Assembly (NCBI GenBank): GCA_002104905.1
Contig: MCFE01000104.1
Coordinates: 1 to 64,000, forward strand
Reading direction: 5' to 3'
Source of the DNA: Basidiobolus meristosporus CBS 931.73
Lineage: Eukaryota; Basidiobolomycota; Basidiobolomycetes; Basidiobolales; Basidiobolaceae
DNA: 64,000 nt
Shown here: positions 34,575 through 50,208 of the stretch, in pieces
Position numbering within the stretch: the first letter of the stretch is position 1
Layout of the letters: every line of letters starts with the position of its first letter
Made by a program: the position numbers and the translations under genes
The notes under the pieces: generated by a model
The model's input: the letters and a program-made list of their open reading frames with translations, nothing else
What the model was told of the DNA's origin: nothing
Databases searched by the model: none

Positions 34575-35055
34575 ACAAACTTCACTTAACCATCTTGTCT
34601 GTATTTATACTATTTCCATATCAACAATGAGCAATACCGTACCATCCAACTTGCATATCAACAATGAGCAATATCATACCATCCATATACCTTTTGCGCA
34701 ATAGTACGTTGTATGTCCATGGACCAAGCACCTAGTGTTGGAGCCTAGTCGTAGTATGTGGGGCCAACTTGGGGGTGCTTCACTGGCACGAGGCTAGAAC
34801 GATCACGAGGAAGCTTAGGCGGATCGTAAGTAGCCAAAGCCTTGGTGGATATTGCAGCCTAGATTTCCGGTGGTTCAAGTGGCTCCATAACTTGAAATGG
34901 CTTGAACGTTCCAAAACGGGATCGGATTAAACACAATTAATATGGCAAAATGCCTATGCTTCAGCGATTGATTTCCATTGTTTGGTCTACATCATAACAT
35001 TCCCATCCAGCCAAAAGCTAGAACTCAATCGGTCCTCAATAGTTGGACGTTTATC
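34575..35055. other. Intergenic region with a 37-bp direct duplication
   Basis: No gene. Two tandem copies of a unit beginning CATATCAACAATGAGCAATA lie at about 34,617-34,653 and 34,654-34,690. Confidence 0.5.
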
Positions 35056-36266
35056 ATGGACAATGATGATATCTTGAATAATATCCAGCTACACCCAAAG
35101 GTTCACGCGGCCGCTCAGCAAGGTACACCTTGATGTAGCCGTACACAAAGCTCCTATCCAACGATACTCATATTCTTTAGCAAGGCTCCGGAGTGCCACC
35201 GACATTCTGCAACACTCCCCCATAGAACTGCAGAAAAAACTCCAACTCAACGAGAAGGAGGCGAGGCAACTTATCACCGAAGTATCCCGCTTCGTCTATG
35301 ATCTCCAGGCCAAAGAGAGAAGCGTAACCCAATTACTGGAATCCACGCGATTTTTGTCTACTGGGGACAAAGCGATCGACAGGTTCTTGAAAGGGGGGAT
35401 TACTGCCCACGGCATTACCGAGATATTCGGACAAAGGTAGTTTTCCCTGTTCCTTCTCCAAGCATCTCCAACCTTTCCCCTGAATTAACGCGACTTCTTC
35501 GAAGCGGCACTGGAAAAACGCAGTTCTGTCTGAGTATGTGCTTGACCGTTCAATTACCGGAAGCAGAGGGGGGATTAGACGGAGGTTGGCTATTGATTTC
35601 GCTACGAACCGCTTGAAAGCACCATGTACTGATCCCGAACTAGAGGCGGTTTATTTAGCAAGTGAGGGGCGGTTTCCGTTGAAAAGACTGTACCAACTGA
35701 TCCCACACTTCCAAAGGAAATACCCTGCTTTAAAAGGAAAAGACTTGGGCTCGCGAATCCATATTGCACATCTGGCCGACCTTGAGACTCAGCATCACCT
35801 TATACACTATCATCTGCCCATCCTTCTCTCACGACACAACATCCGCCTGATCATTCTGGACTCCATCGCCGCCAACTTTCGGGGAGAAGACCTGCTAAAT
35901 GACAGTGAGATGAAATCCCCCAGATCCGGACTTTCCATCGAGAAAATCCGAAGTGTACTCCAGCTTGGACACCAGCTTCATCGACTCAGTGTGGAGTACG
36001 GGATCCCGGTAGTATGTGTGAACCAAGCTACAGCACTGATAAGGTCCGAGCTTGACCACGACCAAACGACCGACAACTCGGCGATTCCTGCGCTGGGCTT
36101 GAGTTGGTCCAACACCTTGAACACCAGAATCATGCTGAACCGAGACAGAACAGAAGGCGTTTCGGGTCAGCAGAAACGAACCCTGCGCGTGATCCTATCC
36201 CCTTCCCTGGACAACGGGTCCTGCAATTTCACCATCGAAGAAGACGGGATCCAAGGAGTCTCGTGA
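35056..36266 (+). CDS. RAD57: XRCC3/Rad57-like RecA-family recombination protein
   Basis: Four exons: 35,056-35,122, 35,181-35,436, 35,505-35,584, 35,644-36,266. All phases match, giving 341 residues, close to human XRCC3 (346) and shorter than yeast Rad57. An N-terminal helical region is followed by FLSTG and GGI, then Walker A GQSGTGKT (about 106-113, assembled across intron 2) and Walker B LIILD (about 203). This Rad51 paralog helps load or stabilise Rad51 on single-stranded DNA in homologous recombination. The third intron has a GTTGGC donor, weaker than the others, so that junction is less certain. It is convergent with Slt11 (195 bp apart). Confidence 0.85.
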
Positions 36267-36460
36267 ACGACCATTGGGCCGAATGTCATCTATGCTTAAT
36301 TCTTGTTTATTGGATGCTTCGCTGATCCTAAGAATCCACAGTATATCTAATCCTGCATCGCACCTCCAACAGAGAGTGGAGACGTGTACACAGAAACAAT
36401 GTATCGTACAAGAGCTTGAAGAGAATAAAATCAACTAGAATTTTTCAACGGTATACACGT

Positions 36461-37843
36461 TCAGTTGGCTCTAGAGCCTAGCTGAGTGGGATCCTGACTA
36501 GGATAGAAGGTTTTCCCAGCCACTGCGCCTGGTGGGGGTGGGGGCTGAGCACGGTCAGTGGTTTCTGGCTGTTCCTGGACCACAGGCTTGGATTCGGAAT
36601 TGGGACCTTGTGGTCTGGGTCTGCCCCACATCACTTTGAGGTCAATCCCTTTAATATTCACCTTGCCCATGGTTTTCTCGATAGCCTGCTCAGCCGAGGC
36701 GCGGGTCGCGTAATTGATGAAGGCGCACTTCGATTTGTACACGAGAACAATCGACTTCAACTCACCGAATGCATAAAAGTAGTCATGCAGGTCTGGCTCA
36801 GCGATCTCCTCGGTGATGCCGTGAAGGAATAATGAAGTCTGCGATGGGGAAAGAAGATGAATAGCAGATCTCGGGAATGCGACCAAGAAATTTCCTTACG
36901 ATAGTGGGGTCGGAGGGTGGGTTCAGTTTGGAAGAATTGGCACGAGCGAGGATTTTCTTTGCTACCGGATCATTGGTTCCATAGTAACGATCCTTGATAT
37001 TCTGATGAGACAACTCGTTATCTTCAGGAAGCTCGTGTCTGTGGAAATAGACGTCGTCAGTACTCGCGAACAGGTAGAAAGCGGGCAAGTTTCGCGGACA
37101 TACCTGTAAGGACATTCTTCACCACGGTTACACAATCCCTTGACAAAGAAGGAGCAAATGTGGGCTCTGTTTCTTTTGTAATACGGCTCGTAGCGAGCAG
37201 CATTCCTTAGGAACTCCCTGCCGGCTAGTTCGGCCTTGTTGTAATCAATGGAGCTTTCGCCATTCGTCAACTGATGCTCGATATTTTGTGCATAGTATTC
37301 CCGATTGATGTCGGAGCGAGGGGCATCGCTTTTGATTTTGAGGGCGCTGTCACGTACTTGTACAGGAAGATCTGGAATTTTCATCGGTGTTATTAAGAGA
37401 GGAGGAGGTCAAGGTAACGAAATTCGCCTCTCTATGCTACGAAGCCCACTTACTGTATTGAAGATCCAGCAAACATGTCTGGCAAACATTCTTGATTTTA
37501 GCACATGTCTGGCAGATCTCAGTTTTCTTATAACGCATACCCGCACCAGGACACCAACGGAACACTGTGAACGGGCGTTGGCATACTTTGCATTCCTTAG
37601 CGTAGTTTTGCTTCATCTGAACAAATAATTTAGCCCGCTTCCTTCAAAGAGTGCCTTCAGAGCGTGAATGAAAAGAACAACTTACCATGCGAACGTACGG
37701 GTTGTCGCCCAAACACGTCTCACAAAGAATGGGGAATTCCTAACAGCGCGGAACAAACTGGACTTAGTATGGCATCTAGAGCAAAGTCGCCGGCGTATAC
37801 GTACTGCCTCCTCCCATTTCTGCTTATTTTCGGATTTCGACAT
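36461..37843 (-). CDS. SLT11: Pre-mRNA splicing factor Slt11/Ecm2 (RBM22 family)
   Basis: Six exons: 37,843-37,805, 37,739-37,686, 37,616-37,454, 37,371-37,104, 37,038-36,900, 36,838-36,461, all in phase (about 346 residues). The N-terminal zinc-binding part has CETC, CxxC and CQTC pairs. A CCCH finger follows (C-x7-C-x5-C-x3-H, in CSFFVKGLC). An RRM has TSLFLHG (RNP2-like) and KCAFINY (RNP1-like). The tail is rich in Pro and Gln. The protein belongs to the Prp19-associated complex and contacts U6 and the intron in the active spliceosome. The first exon codes only 13 residues. Splice sites were chosen to preserve the conserved [13 protein letters not shown] and QVRDSAL joints. Confidence 0.93.
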
Positions 37844-38107
37844 GGTGGTTTGTTGAAGAATATAATAGAGCCGTAAAACACGACAAGTAGCTCACAATAT
37901 ACTACAATCAACAAAAAAATTCCGAAAAAAACCGATCAATAATGCAGCCGTCCAATTTACAGAAATCAATCTCGATGATAAATCATCTCGAATTCAGTGA
38001 TTTGACATACGTAAAATGACATGTATGCTATTAGAGCAAGTATCATACAGAGACAACCAAGTGCAAGTTCCAGGTGATATCCTTTTATTATAACGATACA
38101 TGAAAAT

Positions 38108-38709
38108 TTAAGCCTTGACTGCGAATTTTCTTTGAGGGAAGTGAATATCCTTCTTTTGTTGCTTCAAGGTCTTGCGAGTGGCCTCGAACTTGGTCAAACG
38201 ACGACGGATAGCTCTAGTCTTCTTGTGGCGAAGGTCCAAAGGAAGGTATTTGCGGCCCTCTTGTTTGTACAACAAGCGGATGTTTTGACGCTCGGTTTGG
38301 GTGATGACGGTCAAAACACGGGCGATGGACTTACGGACAGTATTGCTGAACGGGAAGATTAGTAAATGGACGAACGACTTCCGCCTCTCGAAAGTAGGGG
38401 TCACTTACATCTTGGTCAACTTGGAAGCGGCACCGCCAGCAACCTTTTGTACTCTCAAGGAGGAGAGCTCTTGCTTGAGCTCGTCAAGTTCCTTCTTCAA
38501 CTCGTCCTTGGACTTGTTACGGAGTTCGTGAGCAGCGACCTTGGCCTATCCATTGCAAACCATTGATTAGAATATGTTTCAAGCGTCAATGAACACAGTG
38601 CTTGTTGGATGTATGGGTTCTCGAAATCGATAGATGGTCTAAGCTGTGGTTGGCTTACTATCCGAGTGTGATACCGCTCCATTTAACACCTGGGAAATCC
38701 ACTAACCAT
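38108..38709 (-). CDS. RPL35: 60S ribosomal protein L35 (uL29)
   Basis: Three exons: 38,709-38,707 (the ATG alone), 38,545-38,409 and 38,345-38,108. They give 125 residues beginning [10 protein letters not shown]. The family-typical [11 protein letters not shown] and a Lys/Arg-rich C-terminus ([14 protein letters not shown]) are present. It is part of the large subunit near the peptide exit tunnel. The first intron (161 bp) follows the start codon directly, an arrangement common in fungal ribosomal protein genes and often linked to expression. A CDS call that ignores introns would miss the true start. Confidence 0.95.
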
Positions 38710-38960
38710 TTCAACTAGAATACGTGCTTTGGGAGGAAAGAGAAAGAAATTCCGATTCCAAGTTCATTTTAACTTTTCGCCCCGACGATTTTCGTGCCCT
38801 GATAATTCTCCATTTCGGACCCTATTTTTTTTGACACTGATCGCAACGAGGTTGAGGGAAATATTTCCATGATTTGTGCAAACACAATGTAAAACATCAA
38901 TTGTTTATTTCGTTGGCATTATTGAAACATGATTTAGAGATGCTATATTATGTGAGTGCT

Positions 38961-41900
38961 TTAAGAGGTGCTTCTGCGCAATGAGGAGCCTGTAACTTTT
39001 CTGGTAGGTCTACGGACTGCGCCATAGAAGCTGGTGCGCCCGGTGGGGGTTCCTACAAACCGTTGTTGGCTAATAATATCCCGGGCGGCTGCTTGGAATC
39101 TCATACGCTCTTGGCTCATAAGTGGGCGGCGCTCTTGGTCTTGGAATCCAGGTCTGTGATCTGTGCTGCCTCCGCAATCAGGAAGCATGCGAAGAATAAA
39201 GCCAACAGGCAATGACAAACTACCGATAAACACGGTGCTCAACCAGTGATGCCATTTAAGAGGGGTAGTGCCGAATGCGGTGCTGCCAAATTCAACAATT
39301 GCTATTTGGCCAAGGATCACGAACAACTGTACCAGGATAAACATGTGGTTCTTTGAAATTCCACGGAAGATATTGATATGGATCATCAATACGGCGACAG
39401 TTCAATTCGTTGAAAACTTGCAGGAAAACAAAAGTGTTGAACACCAAGGTTTGTAAAATAAGCTGATCACCAGAATCCGTCATATCCAGACGGAATAAGC
39501 GGGGACCAAACCCAAGTAAAGTCAGGTTAAGCGCAACTTGGAAAACTGCTTGTCCAATAATCATTCTCCACATTTTCCTGTTGATCAAAGAAGCGTTTCT
39601 CGAAGTAGGGTATCTTTCCAATACATCGTCAGAAGGAGGCTCAGTAGCCAATGCAAGCGCGGCTAGGGTATCCATAATCAAGTTGACCCAGAGTAACTGT
39701 ACTGCAGTGAGAACAGACTCGTTCTTCGAACTAGCAACGGCACTAATAAAGGCGAGGATCACAGCGGTAATGTTGACGGTCAGCTGGAATTGTAGGAACT
39801 TTCTCACACTGTCGTTAACAGCGCGTCCCCACTTCAAAGCCTTAACGATAGACACGAAATTGTCATCCATCAAAATAATAGATGAAGCCTCCTTTGCAAC
39901 CTCGGTTCCAGTAATACCCATACTGAACCCAACATCGGCCATCTTTAGGGCTGGACCATCGTTAGTTCCATCACCTGTAACAGCGACAACCTCTCCTAGC
40001 TCTTGGAGTGTCTTGACAACAATCTGCTTATCAGTGGGGGATGATCTGGCGAGAACTTGAAGTCTAGGAATCATCTTGACACGCTCGTCATGGCTGAGTT
40101 TTCTAAACTCTGGACCAGTAATTGCAATGCCACCTTTGGTGTATATACCGGCCTTGGTAGCAATGGCTTTAGCCGTTTGAACATTATCTCCAGTAACCAT
40201 ACGAACGTAAACGCCAGCCTTCTTGCAAGCAGCCACTGATTCGATCACACCTTCGCGTAGAGGGTCTTGGATACCAACGATACCAATGCAAACCAAGTCC
40301 TGATTAGGAGCATTCGTCTCATCGAAAGCATCTACTTCCGACTGGGTGACGTCACGGTAAGCAATGCAAATAGTGCGAAGAGCATTGTTCGCGAAGTCGG
40401 AAATATTCTTTTCGAAGTGTTTCTTTGCCTCGTCATCCAATTCTTTGATAGTCTCATCTTGGGCAATGTAGCGAGTACAAGATGCCAGTACAATTTCCGA
40501 AGCACCCTTTACATGAATTCTGAATTCGCTGCTTTGACCACCAATGCACTTGGCTCTTGCTGGAATGACAGTGGTCATTGTCTTCTTCTCGGAGGCAAAA
40601 GGATACACCTTTACCGGAGTAGCATCGCTTCTGATTTGGTTGTAGTCCGACCCGAGTTTCTTGGTGAAGTTAAGCAATGCGGATTCGGTCTTTGACCCAA
40701 TGAAGTTTGTTTGACCCTTATCATCTTGACCTTCAAATGCGGTGGAATTGACGGAAACAGATTCACACAGCAGCTCTACGACCGATTCCGGAAGCTTCTC
40801 TTTGAACGCGCTAATCTTGACGTGATCCTCAATAGTCTCCTGGCCAATAATTCCTGCCACAACAGTCATTTGATTCTGGGTAAGAGTACCGGTTTTATCA
40901 GAACAAACAGTGGTAGCATTGCCCATGGTCTCGCAAGCAGCCAAGACACGAACCAAGTTTTGCTCCTTTATCATTTGAGTAGTGGCATAAGCCAAAGCTA
41001 AAGTCACAGCCATTGGAAGACCTTCGGGGACGGCCACAACCACAATGGTAATTGCCTGAATGAGAATCTTCACCAGAGTCGCAAATATCTCTGCTCCTTT
41101 GGGAGATTCACCATGAAGAGCGTTGGTGACGATATATTTGGTTATCAAGGTCACAAGCATTAGTACAGCAGCAGAAATGCCAAGCTTGGCAATCGATTCT
41201 GCAAGGAGATCCAATTTAACTTGCAAGGGAGTTTCTTGGTTCTCATCTTCACGCATTGCCATCATAGTTCTACCATGGTAGGAATTTGGGCCAACAGCGA
41301 CAACTATGACTCTACCTACACCCTCCAAGACTTTAGATCCGGATAGAACGAAGGGATCTTTCTCGACATTCTTCTTCAAAGGATCAGATTCACCGGTAGC
41401 ACTTGACTCATCGCAAACTAGGTTATGGCCTTCGATATAGATGCCATCGACTGGTACGATCTCACCAGGCTCAACAAGAAGTATTTCTCCGACCTTGATG
41501 TCGAAGACGGAGATTTCTTGTTCTCTGCCGTCACGAATGACCTAGAATTCACCATCAGTATACAGTTGCAACTGATCGTGAAATCTCTAACATGTATATA
41601 CCTTGACATATCTATCTTCTTTTTTCGCGTTGAGCTTACGAAATTGGGATTCCTTTTGGTAATCATTGATGGCATTGGTAAACACCACCACTGCCACAGC
41701 GACGAGAATGGCGACACCTACAAAGAGATATTTATCAGAACAAATGAACAATAAAATAGTTTCAACAATACTAACCTTCGACCCAGCCAACTTTGGGTGA
41801 GCGGTCTTCAGAATAGTCTTCGTAAATTCCAATGGCGAGTGAGATGACAGCAGCGATACTAAGCATAACTGTGAAACGATAAATGGAACGATAAGAAACC

Positions 41901-42338
41901 AGTATGAGAGATTAAGGCTTTCATAGGCGCTCTTACTTAGGGTCTTGTCATCGTAGGCTTCGCGTACCAAAGACCAGAAAGACTGCTGCTCAGTCGTCGG
42001 GAGCACCTATCAAAATTCTAGCGGTTAGGATACACTCTTCGACTGTGACAATATGAAAGTTCAAATACGTTTTGGCCGAATGCTTCTTGTCTCTCATCGA
42101 AACTATGCTCCGACTCACCGGTGGCAGTAGCGCTGAGTTGCTCATCTTTACTAAGGCCGGCCTTAAGATCGACTTTCAAACTCCTAGCAAGACCTTCGGC
42201 CCCGCCCAAAGCCTTGAGCTTATCCATACTTTTAGGGTCAAACAAGTCGCATAATTGTTCGCAGCTGACGTCGAAGCTACTCCCTTGGCCTTCACCATGG
42301 TTAAGAAGGCCTTGCTCCTCAGGTTCCCTTGGCGACAT
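38961..42338 (-). CDS. PMC1: PMCA-type Ca2+-transporting P-type ATPase (one frameshift near the 3' end)
   Basis: Five exons: 42,338-42,069, 42,006-41,937, 41,868-41,776, 41,717-41,602, 41,541-38,961. About 1,042 residues if one extra base is discounted. Motifs: TGES; PEGLP in TM4; phosphorylation site DKTGT (Asp about 398); TGDN; and GDGTNDGPAL hinge. It pumps cytosolic Ca2+ into the vacuole or out of the cell. At about 39,380 one surplus base throws the frame off just after NCRRID. The conserved continuation NIFRGISKNH and the last membrane helices are read in another frame to 38,961. Without correction the protein ends early and lacks the last helices. This is an assembly indel or a real lesion. 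Confidence 0.9.
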
Positions 42339-43006
42339 ATTAAAGGATTAATATTTCGGAAAAGGAATACTTGGGTATCAATAGCAGACGGAACCAGCAA
42401 AAATTATATGCTTCATGACAACACGCGAGCATTAATTTATATGAATCCATTCAAAGTAAGCCTCAGATCAAGAGGAACAGAGTTCTGTGAATTCCCTAAT
42501 TTGGGAGATAAGCGAGACTGAAATGGACATAAACAATGCCTAGGAATGTCTCTAAGGCGTACATACAATAATTCATCAGTCAGTCACCAGGATTTCGGAG
42601 TAAATTATAGCAACGGATTTCATTTAGCATACATCACCTATTTATCAGCCATCAAATCAAGATAGAAATTCTGAATAGACCATAGATATGTTGAAAGAAC
42701 CGTCGAAGTGGTCTCCAGAAGAGTCAATCAAAGTAAATATTCTCTGCGCCAATTGCTAATACGTAGATGACGAGGTCACGCGCTAGCATATGGCTAGCAT
42801 ATACGGCGCATGTACTCAATCGATCAAATTTGGTGACCAAAAGATTGCATATCTTAAATAATAAGGGTTCAGCCATTTTAATGATATCCTAGAACAAAAA
42901 AAAACCAAAAAATCGTCTGCGGATTTCCGAATGAATCAAGAGAAATGCGAGCAGCTATTACTCGTTGAATTTGTGTTCTTGGTTCTTACCATACTTGAGG
43001 CCCAAC
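42339..43006. promoter_or_regulatory. Divergent intergenic region between the Ca2+ ATPase and SDO1
   Basis: 668 bp without a supported ORF. It must hold both promoters. No specific motif is claimed. Confidence 0.5.
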
Positions 43007-44009
43007 ATGTCAATTTTCCAGCCTAGTAACCAAATCAAGTTCGTGATCCCGTTAGTATCCTATCCCAAGCTAATAGGGGAGCTGACCGTTTTCCTTTATC
43101 CCCATGTAGATTAACCAACGTTTCGGTGGTCCGTCTAAAGAAAGGGGGTAAACGTTTTGAAGTAGCCTGCTACAAAAACAAGATCATAGAGTGGAGAAAA
43201 AACATGTAGGGTTTTCATCTTGGTGAATGTCAGTGAGTGAAAACTAACTTCCTTCGAAAGCGAAACGGATATCGACGAAGTCCTTCAAATTCATTCCATT
43301 TTTACCAACGTATCTAAGGGTCATATCGCTAGCAAGGATGAATTGAAAAAGGCATTCAAAACTGACGATGAGGAGAAGATTATCCATGAAGTGGGTATTC
43401 TTTAGATATGAAGGAGGGTCGTATTGATCGTTTCTAATCAAGAATTTCCGCAGATTCTCAAAAAGGGTCAAGAGCAAGTCAGCGAGAAGGAGCGTGCCCA
43501 CCAACTGGATAATATGTATCGAGATATTGCTACCATCGTCACAGAGAAGTGTATCAATCCTGAAACCAAGAGACCTTATACCGTAACTCTGATAGAAAAA
43601 GCTATGGGAGAGCTTCACTTCTCTGTTCATCCCAACAAAAATAGCAAGCAACAGGTAAGCATGGATGTTGTACATTCTCAGAGCTCTTATATTGAATAAT
43701 GGTCTACAGGCGTTAGATGTAATCAGACAACTACAAGAGAAAAACATCATCCCTATTGCTCGCGCTCAGATGCGTGTGCGTATCACTCTGCCTGGGAAGG
43801 ATGGAAAGCACGTCAAGGAGAAGCTCATGGCATTTGTTTCTTCCGTTGAAGATGAAGACTGGGGCGATGAATACGAGCTGATCTGCCGTATTGATCCTGG
43901 ACATTACCGTGGTATCAGCGAAACACTTCAGACTGAAACCAAAGGCAGAGGCCAGCTAGAAATGCTCAATCTACGCGAAACGGAGGAAGGGGATGGAAGA
44001 TTTGCCTAA
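43007..44009 (+). CDS. SDO1: Ribosome maturation protein Sdo1 (SBDS)
   Basis: Five exons: 43,007-43,050, 43,110-43,205, 43,261-43,390, 43,454-43,654, 43,710-44,009, giving 256 residues in phase. The N-terminal FYSH domain is recognised by [26 protein letters not shown] and DDEEKI; the middle by [13 protein letters not shown] and NPETKRPYT; the C-terminus by a ferredoxin-like part with RITLPGK. With Efl1 it removes Tif6 from late 60S particles. The exon 1 donor was taken as GTTAGT, not the earlier GTGATC, because only that keeps the frame. Confidence 0.93.
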
Positions 44010-44804
44010 ATACATCATTCTAGCAACTTTGTATAAATCATAGATGTTCAAATCAATCAATAAACAGTATTTCTAGTAATAGCTGTTTCAAATGTGGTGC
44101 ATATAAGCTTAAAAGCATGCAACAAGTTCGCTGGATTATAAGCTTAAAAATATTCAACAAGTTAACAGGTTTATGTATATAAGCTTAAAAGACATGCGAA
44201 ATAGCCGGCATATTTCCTAACCTGACGAGTGTGATGTTAGGAAGACACATGGAGGCAATGGTACTGCCGAGTATAGACACCGTTAAACAAACACGCAGGC
44301 GAAAAGTAGGCAAGCCTTGATCTGGAAAGGGGAGTCAGTAGTCGTCAATTGGCATATCTCCACTTGTAAATTTCTCGATCTCAGCTATCACAGATCAGGG
44401 GTATTTAGTTGCAAGTCAAGAGACGCATTCTTGTTTCTTTTCCATAATGATAGCTAGGCGCTATTCATGGTACAGCCCGTGTCACATTAATCTCGCCAAG
44501 CGTTGACTAATTCTATGATGCATTGTTGCTATATGTGGAACAATTCAAATGAGATTTAGATTATTGCGGGAGGTGTTTTCAGGATTTGCTTGAATGTGAT
44601 TGAGTGGAGGTCTAGGTGTGGTTGGAAACTAAGGTTACACCACGATATTCCTGGACTTCGATAATGTGATGAACTATTAAAAATGCCAACCTTTTCGGCT
44701 TAGATGTTTTATCGACCATCGGTGTTTGTCTGCTTTAAACTCTTCGTCCTATTTTGATACCTCTCGTTGCTCTGAAATTGCTGTATAACCGAACCACACC
44801 GGAA
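44010..44804. other. Intergenic region with short repeats
   Basis: About 795 bp without a clear gene. TATAAGCTTAAAA occurs three times (about 44,102, 44,137 and 44,177), twice followed by a similar CAACAAGTT. The end of the region precedes the ADAM start; an in-frame ATG at 44,754 is an alternative start. Confidence 0.45.
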
Positions 44805-47655
<2,851 letters not shown>

Positions 47656-48207
47656 ACCAAATACCAGAACCAATCAAGCCATCTTCATTACTTACACACA
47701 TCCACGCATCCACGCATCCACGCATCCACCCACCCATCGTTTTGAGTCCGGAATAAACATCATTTTAACTTTCAGCAATCAATCGTCTCATTCTGCCACA
47801 AATGCTGACAAATGTTCCTGGATGAAACTTATTTGTGGGTATGACGCAGTCATCAATGCTACGTAACTCCAGGTTCTCCCTTGATTCCCCTTCGTCGTGT
47901 GACCTTGTTATTTCTCAGTCCGCTCATGATGGATTAACAAGCAGCCTAGATATATGCGAATTTCTGATCCGCCAATCAACTACGCCAGCAGCCAGTGAGA
48001 TCATGGTCACTCCTCCCTGATTGTAATCGTTAACATTGGAGACCACTTCCTGAATCACCCCGTGACTCTAAATACAAATGACGGATGTCAAGTATTGAAT
48101 GTTCATCTAATCAGTAACACTGGCCATATCACACTGCGTATATAACTTGTTCAGCAACGAGACACTTTTCCTACTCCTACTTACACCGATAATATCTGGT
48201 CTGCGTC
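47656..48207. other. Intergenic region with an 8-bp microsatellite
   Basis: About four tandem CATCCACG units lie at about 47,700-47,732 in the likely 3' UTR of the ADAM gene. No gene is seen. Confidence 0.5.
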
Positions 48208-49737
48208 ATGACTGTTATGCAATTTAGGTAAATCCCTCCAGACCACGGCTTTCTCTGACCACCGATCGCTTTATTAATGCCTATGCTGTCTTGATTGATT
48301 GCACGTAAATAAATCAGAGAGAACGCTGTGTTTTTGAAACCAGAGCCCAGAAAACATGGGGTGCGGACGTCCATTCAACATTGGTAGGTGTATGGTTGAA
48401 CGTGTTCGTCAATTCTCCTGTTCTCACCTTCTCGTTTCTGTAGGCAGCTTCGTGACCTTATCGCTTGTCCAACTGAAAAGGGCGAGTTTTATTTCGTCAA
48501 CCAGAATAATGTTAACCGGTATAATACAGCCAGCATGGTGGTATGTTGCCGTCCAATTGTTGTACGGTTTGCTTCGACTCTGCTCGATGCTAAATTTCCC
48601 AATTCCAGACAACCCCTGTCATCAAAGACTTGCTCTTTTCGCCAAACTCTATGACCGCTGGATGCGGATATATAGCAGCTGGAGGACACAGAAGCCAACT
48701 AGCAGTCAAACAGCTGAATAACAATTGGTAATTCTTTGAGATGGGCATTCAGTGTTGAACAATGCTAATGCTGCTAACAGGTTTGTCAATATTTCTGTTG
48801 GTGGGTCCATAAACAACGCATTGTGTATTTCCAATCACCTGGGATCCACGAGACTTCTTGTCAGCAACAACGATCAAACCATCAAAGTCTACCTACTCCC
48901 AAGCATGTACAAAGTTGCTAGTATCTCGTTTCCTACCGCCGTGAATTACGGTAAGCTTTGGCCGTATGCTCCTGATGTAAATACCAATTTTACTAATCCA
49001 CCTTTGTGTCAGCCGCCGTTAGTCCAGATGGAACCAAAATGGTGGCGGCTGGAGATTCCAACGAAGTCTTTCTGTTCGATATCACAGCGGACGGATACAA
49101 GAACATAGCAACCTATACCAGTACGTGTCATAAAACAAAACGCACCCGAATGCTCAGTCATCCCCGACAAGATCTGAATCACCTTGCGTACTTTAGGTAC
49201 TATCGACGCCGGATTTTCCTGTGCATGGAATCAATCATCTGACAAATTTGCAGTTGCCAGTCAAGACGGATATGTTAGTGTATGGGATATCAGGAGTAGC
49301 AACAAGCTAGCGAAAATCAACGCAACACAGGTGAGTGGAGATTCGTGGGGTCTCTGAAAGGACATGCATTTACTATTGGTCATAGGGAACAAGGGCCAAA
49401 GGAGCATGCCGGTGCGTGAAGTTTTCCCCCAGTGGGTCAGTTGATCTCTTGATGTTCAGCGAGGTGGATGTCTTTTTATAGTGCATTCTTGTATTCACCC
49501 AATTAACACATTAGCGTGTATACGTAGCATGTTTCCTATATGAACATAGTTGATGCCCGAACCTTCAACGACAAACAATCCATCCGTGTAGCTCCACCCT
49601 CGTTTGACCAGCATATCTCTGGATTCACTTTTTCTCCCGACAGTAAAGCCGTCTACGTTGGTGTCGAGGGCTCAGTCTTAGAATACGAAGTGGATACCAT
49701 GCGTCGTCGAAGCTTCCCAACAGGTTCTATAATTTAA
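48208..49737 (+). CDS. WD40-repeat protein of unknown function
   Basis: About ten exons. The first three are 48,208-48,227, 48,318-48,383 and 48,444-48,540, and join in phase as MTVMQFR, then ...SIQHW, then QLRDLIACP. Later parts show beta-propeller blades: RLLVSNNDQTIKVYLLP, AAVSPDGTKMVAAGDS with VFLFD, then AVASQDGYVSVWDIRS, VKFSPSGSVDLLMFSE and GFTFSPDSKAVYVGVEG. It resembles fungal cytosolic WD40 proteins with an HWQLRDL N-terminus. It is probably a scaffold; no partner can be named. The 20-nt first exon is inferred from phase alone and is the weakest part. Confidence 0.75.
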
Positions 49738-50208
49738 TCCATGAGCTTATTTTCCCAGCACGTACCTGTGTACATAACTACACTCATATTCAAGATAATA
49801 TCAACCCATTGCTCACTCGATCCCCTCCTACCACACTGTAAATTCTAATGCGTTGGATTGAAATTTATAGTTCTTATTTGATATTCGTTTGTAAGGGAAA
49901 CTTGGCTTTATGTTTCGTTTCGAATCACGAATGTAACCGTAGCGCGTTTACTCCAAAAATAATTAACCAAACATACATTTAGCACATTGCTAGTGTCCGT
50001 TCCCTCCACTACAACTGTCCTGGTGGTTTCGTATATTGGTATGGTTTATTTTTACTGCGGAGAAAATGAGGAAAGGAAGGAAGTGTACACAACCTCAAGT
50101 CCGACCGGAAGAAATGAACCGAAATAGCAGTGGTCGGAATTGGATGGAATTAGAGTGTACCGCGAGAGGTATTTATATAATAGATAATGTATACACAGCA
50201 ATCGATCC
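49738..50208. other. Convergent intergenic region
   Basis: Lies between the 3' ends of the WD40 gene and MTR10. No gene is seen. Confidence 0.5.

Noticed and set aside
39292..39400. Natural C-terminus of the Ca2+ ATPase at 39,292
   Set aside because: The last ~30 residues in that frame are not conserved, while the overlapping frame carries clear membrane-helix homology to 38,961.
47700..47732. CRISPR-like or functional array of CATCCACG units
   Set aside because: Only about four perfect 8-bp units without spacers; it is a simple microsatellite.
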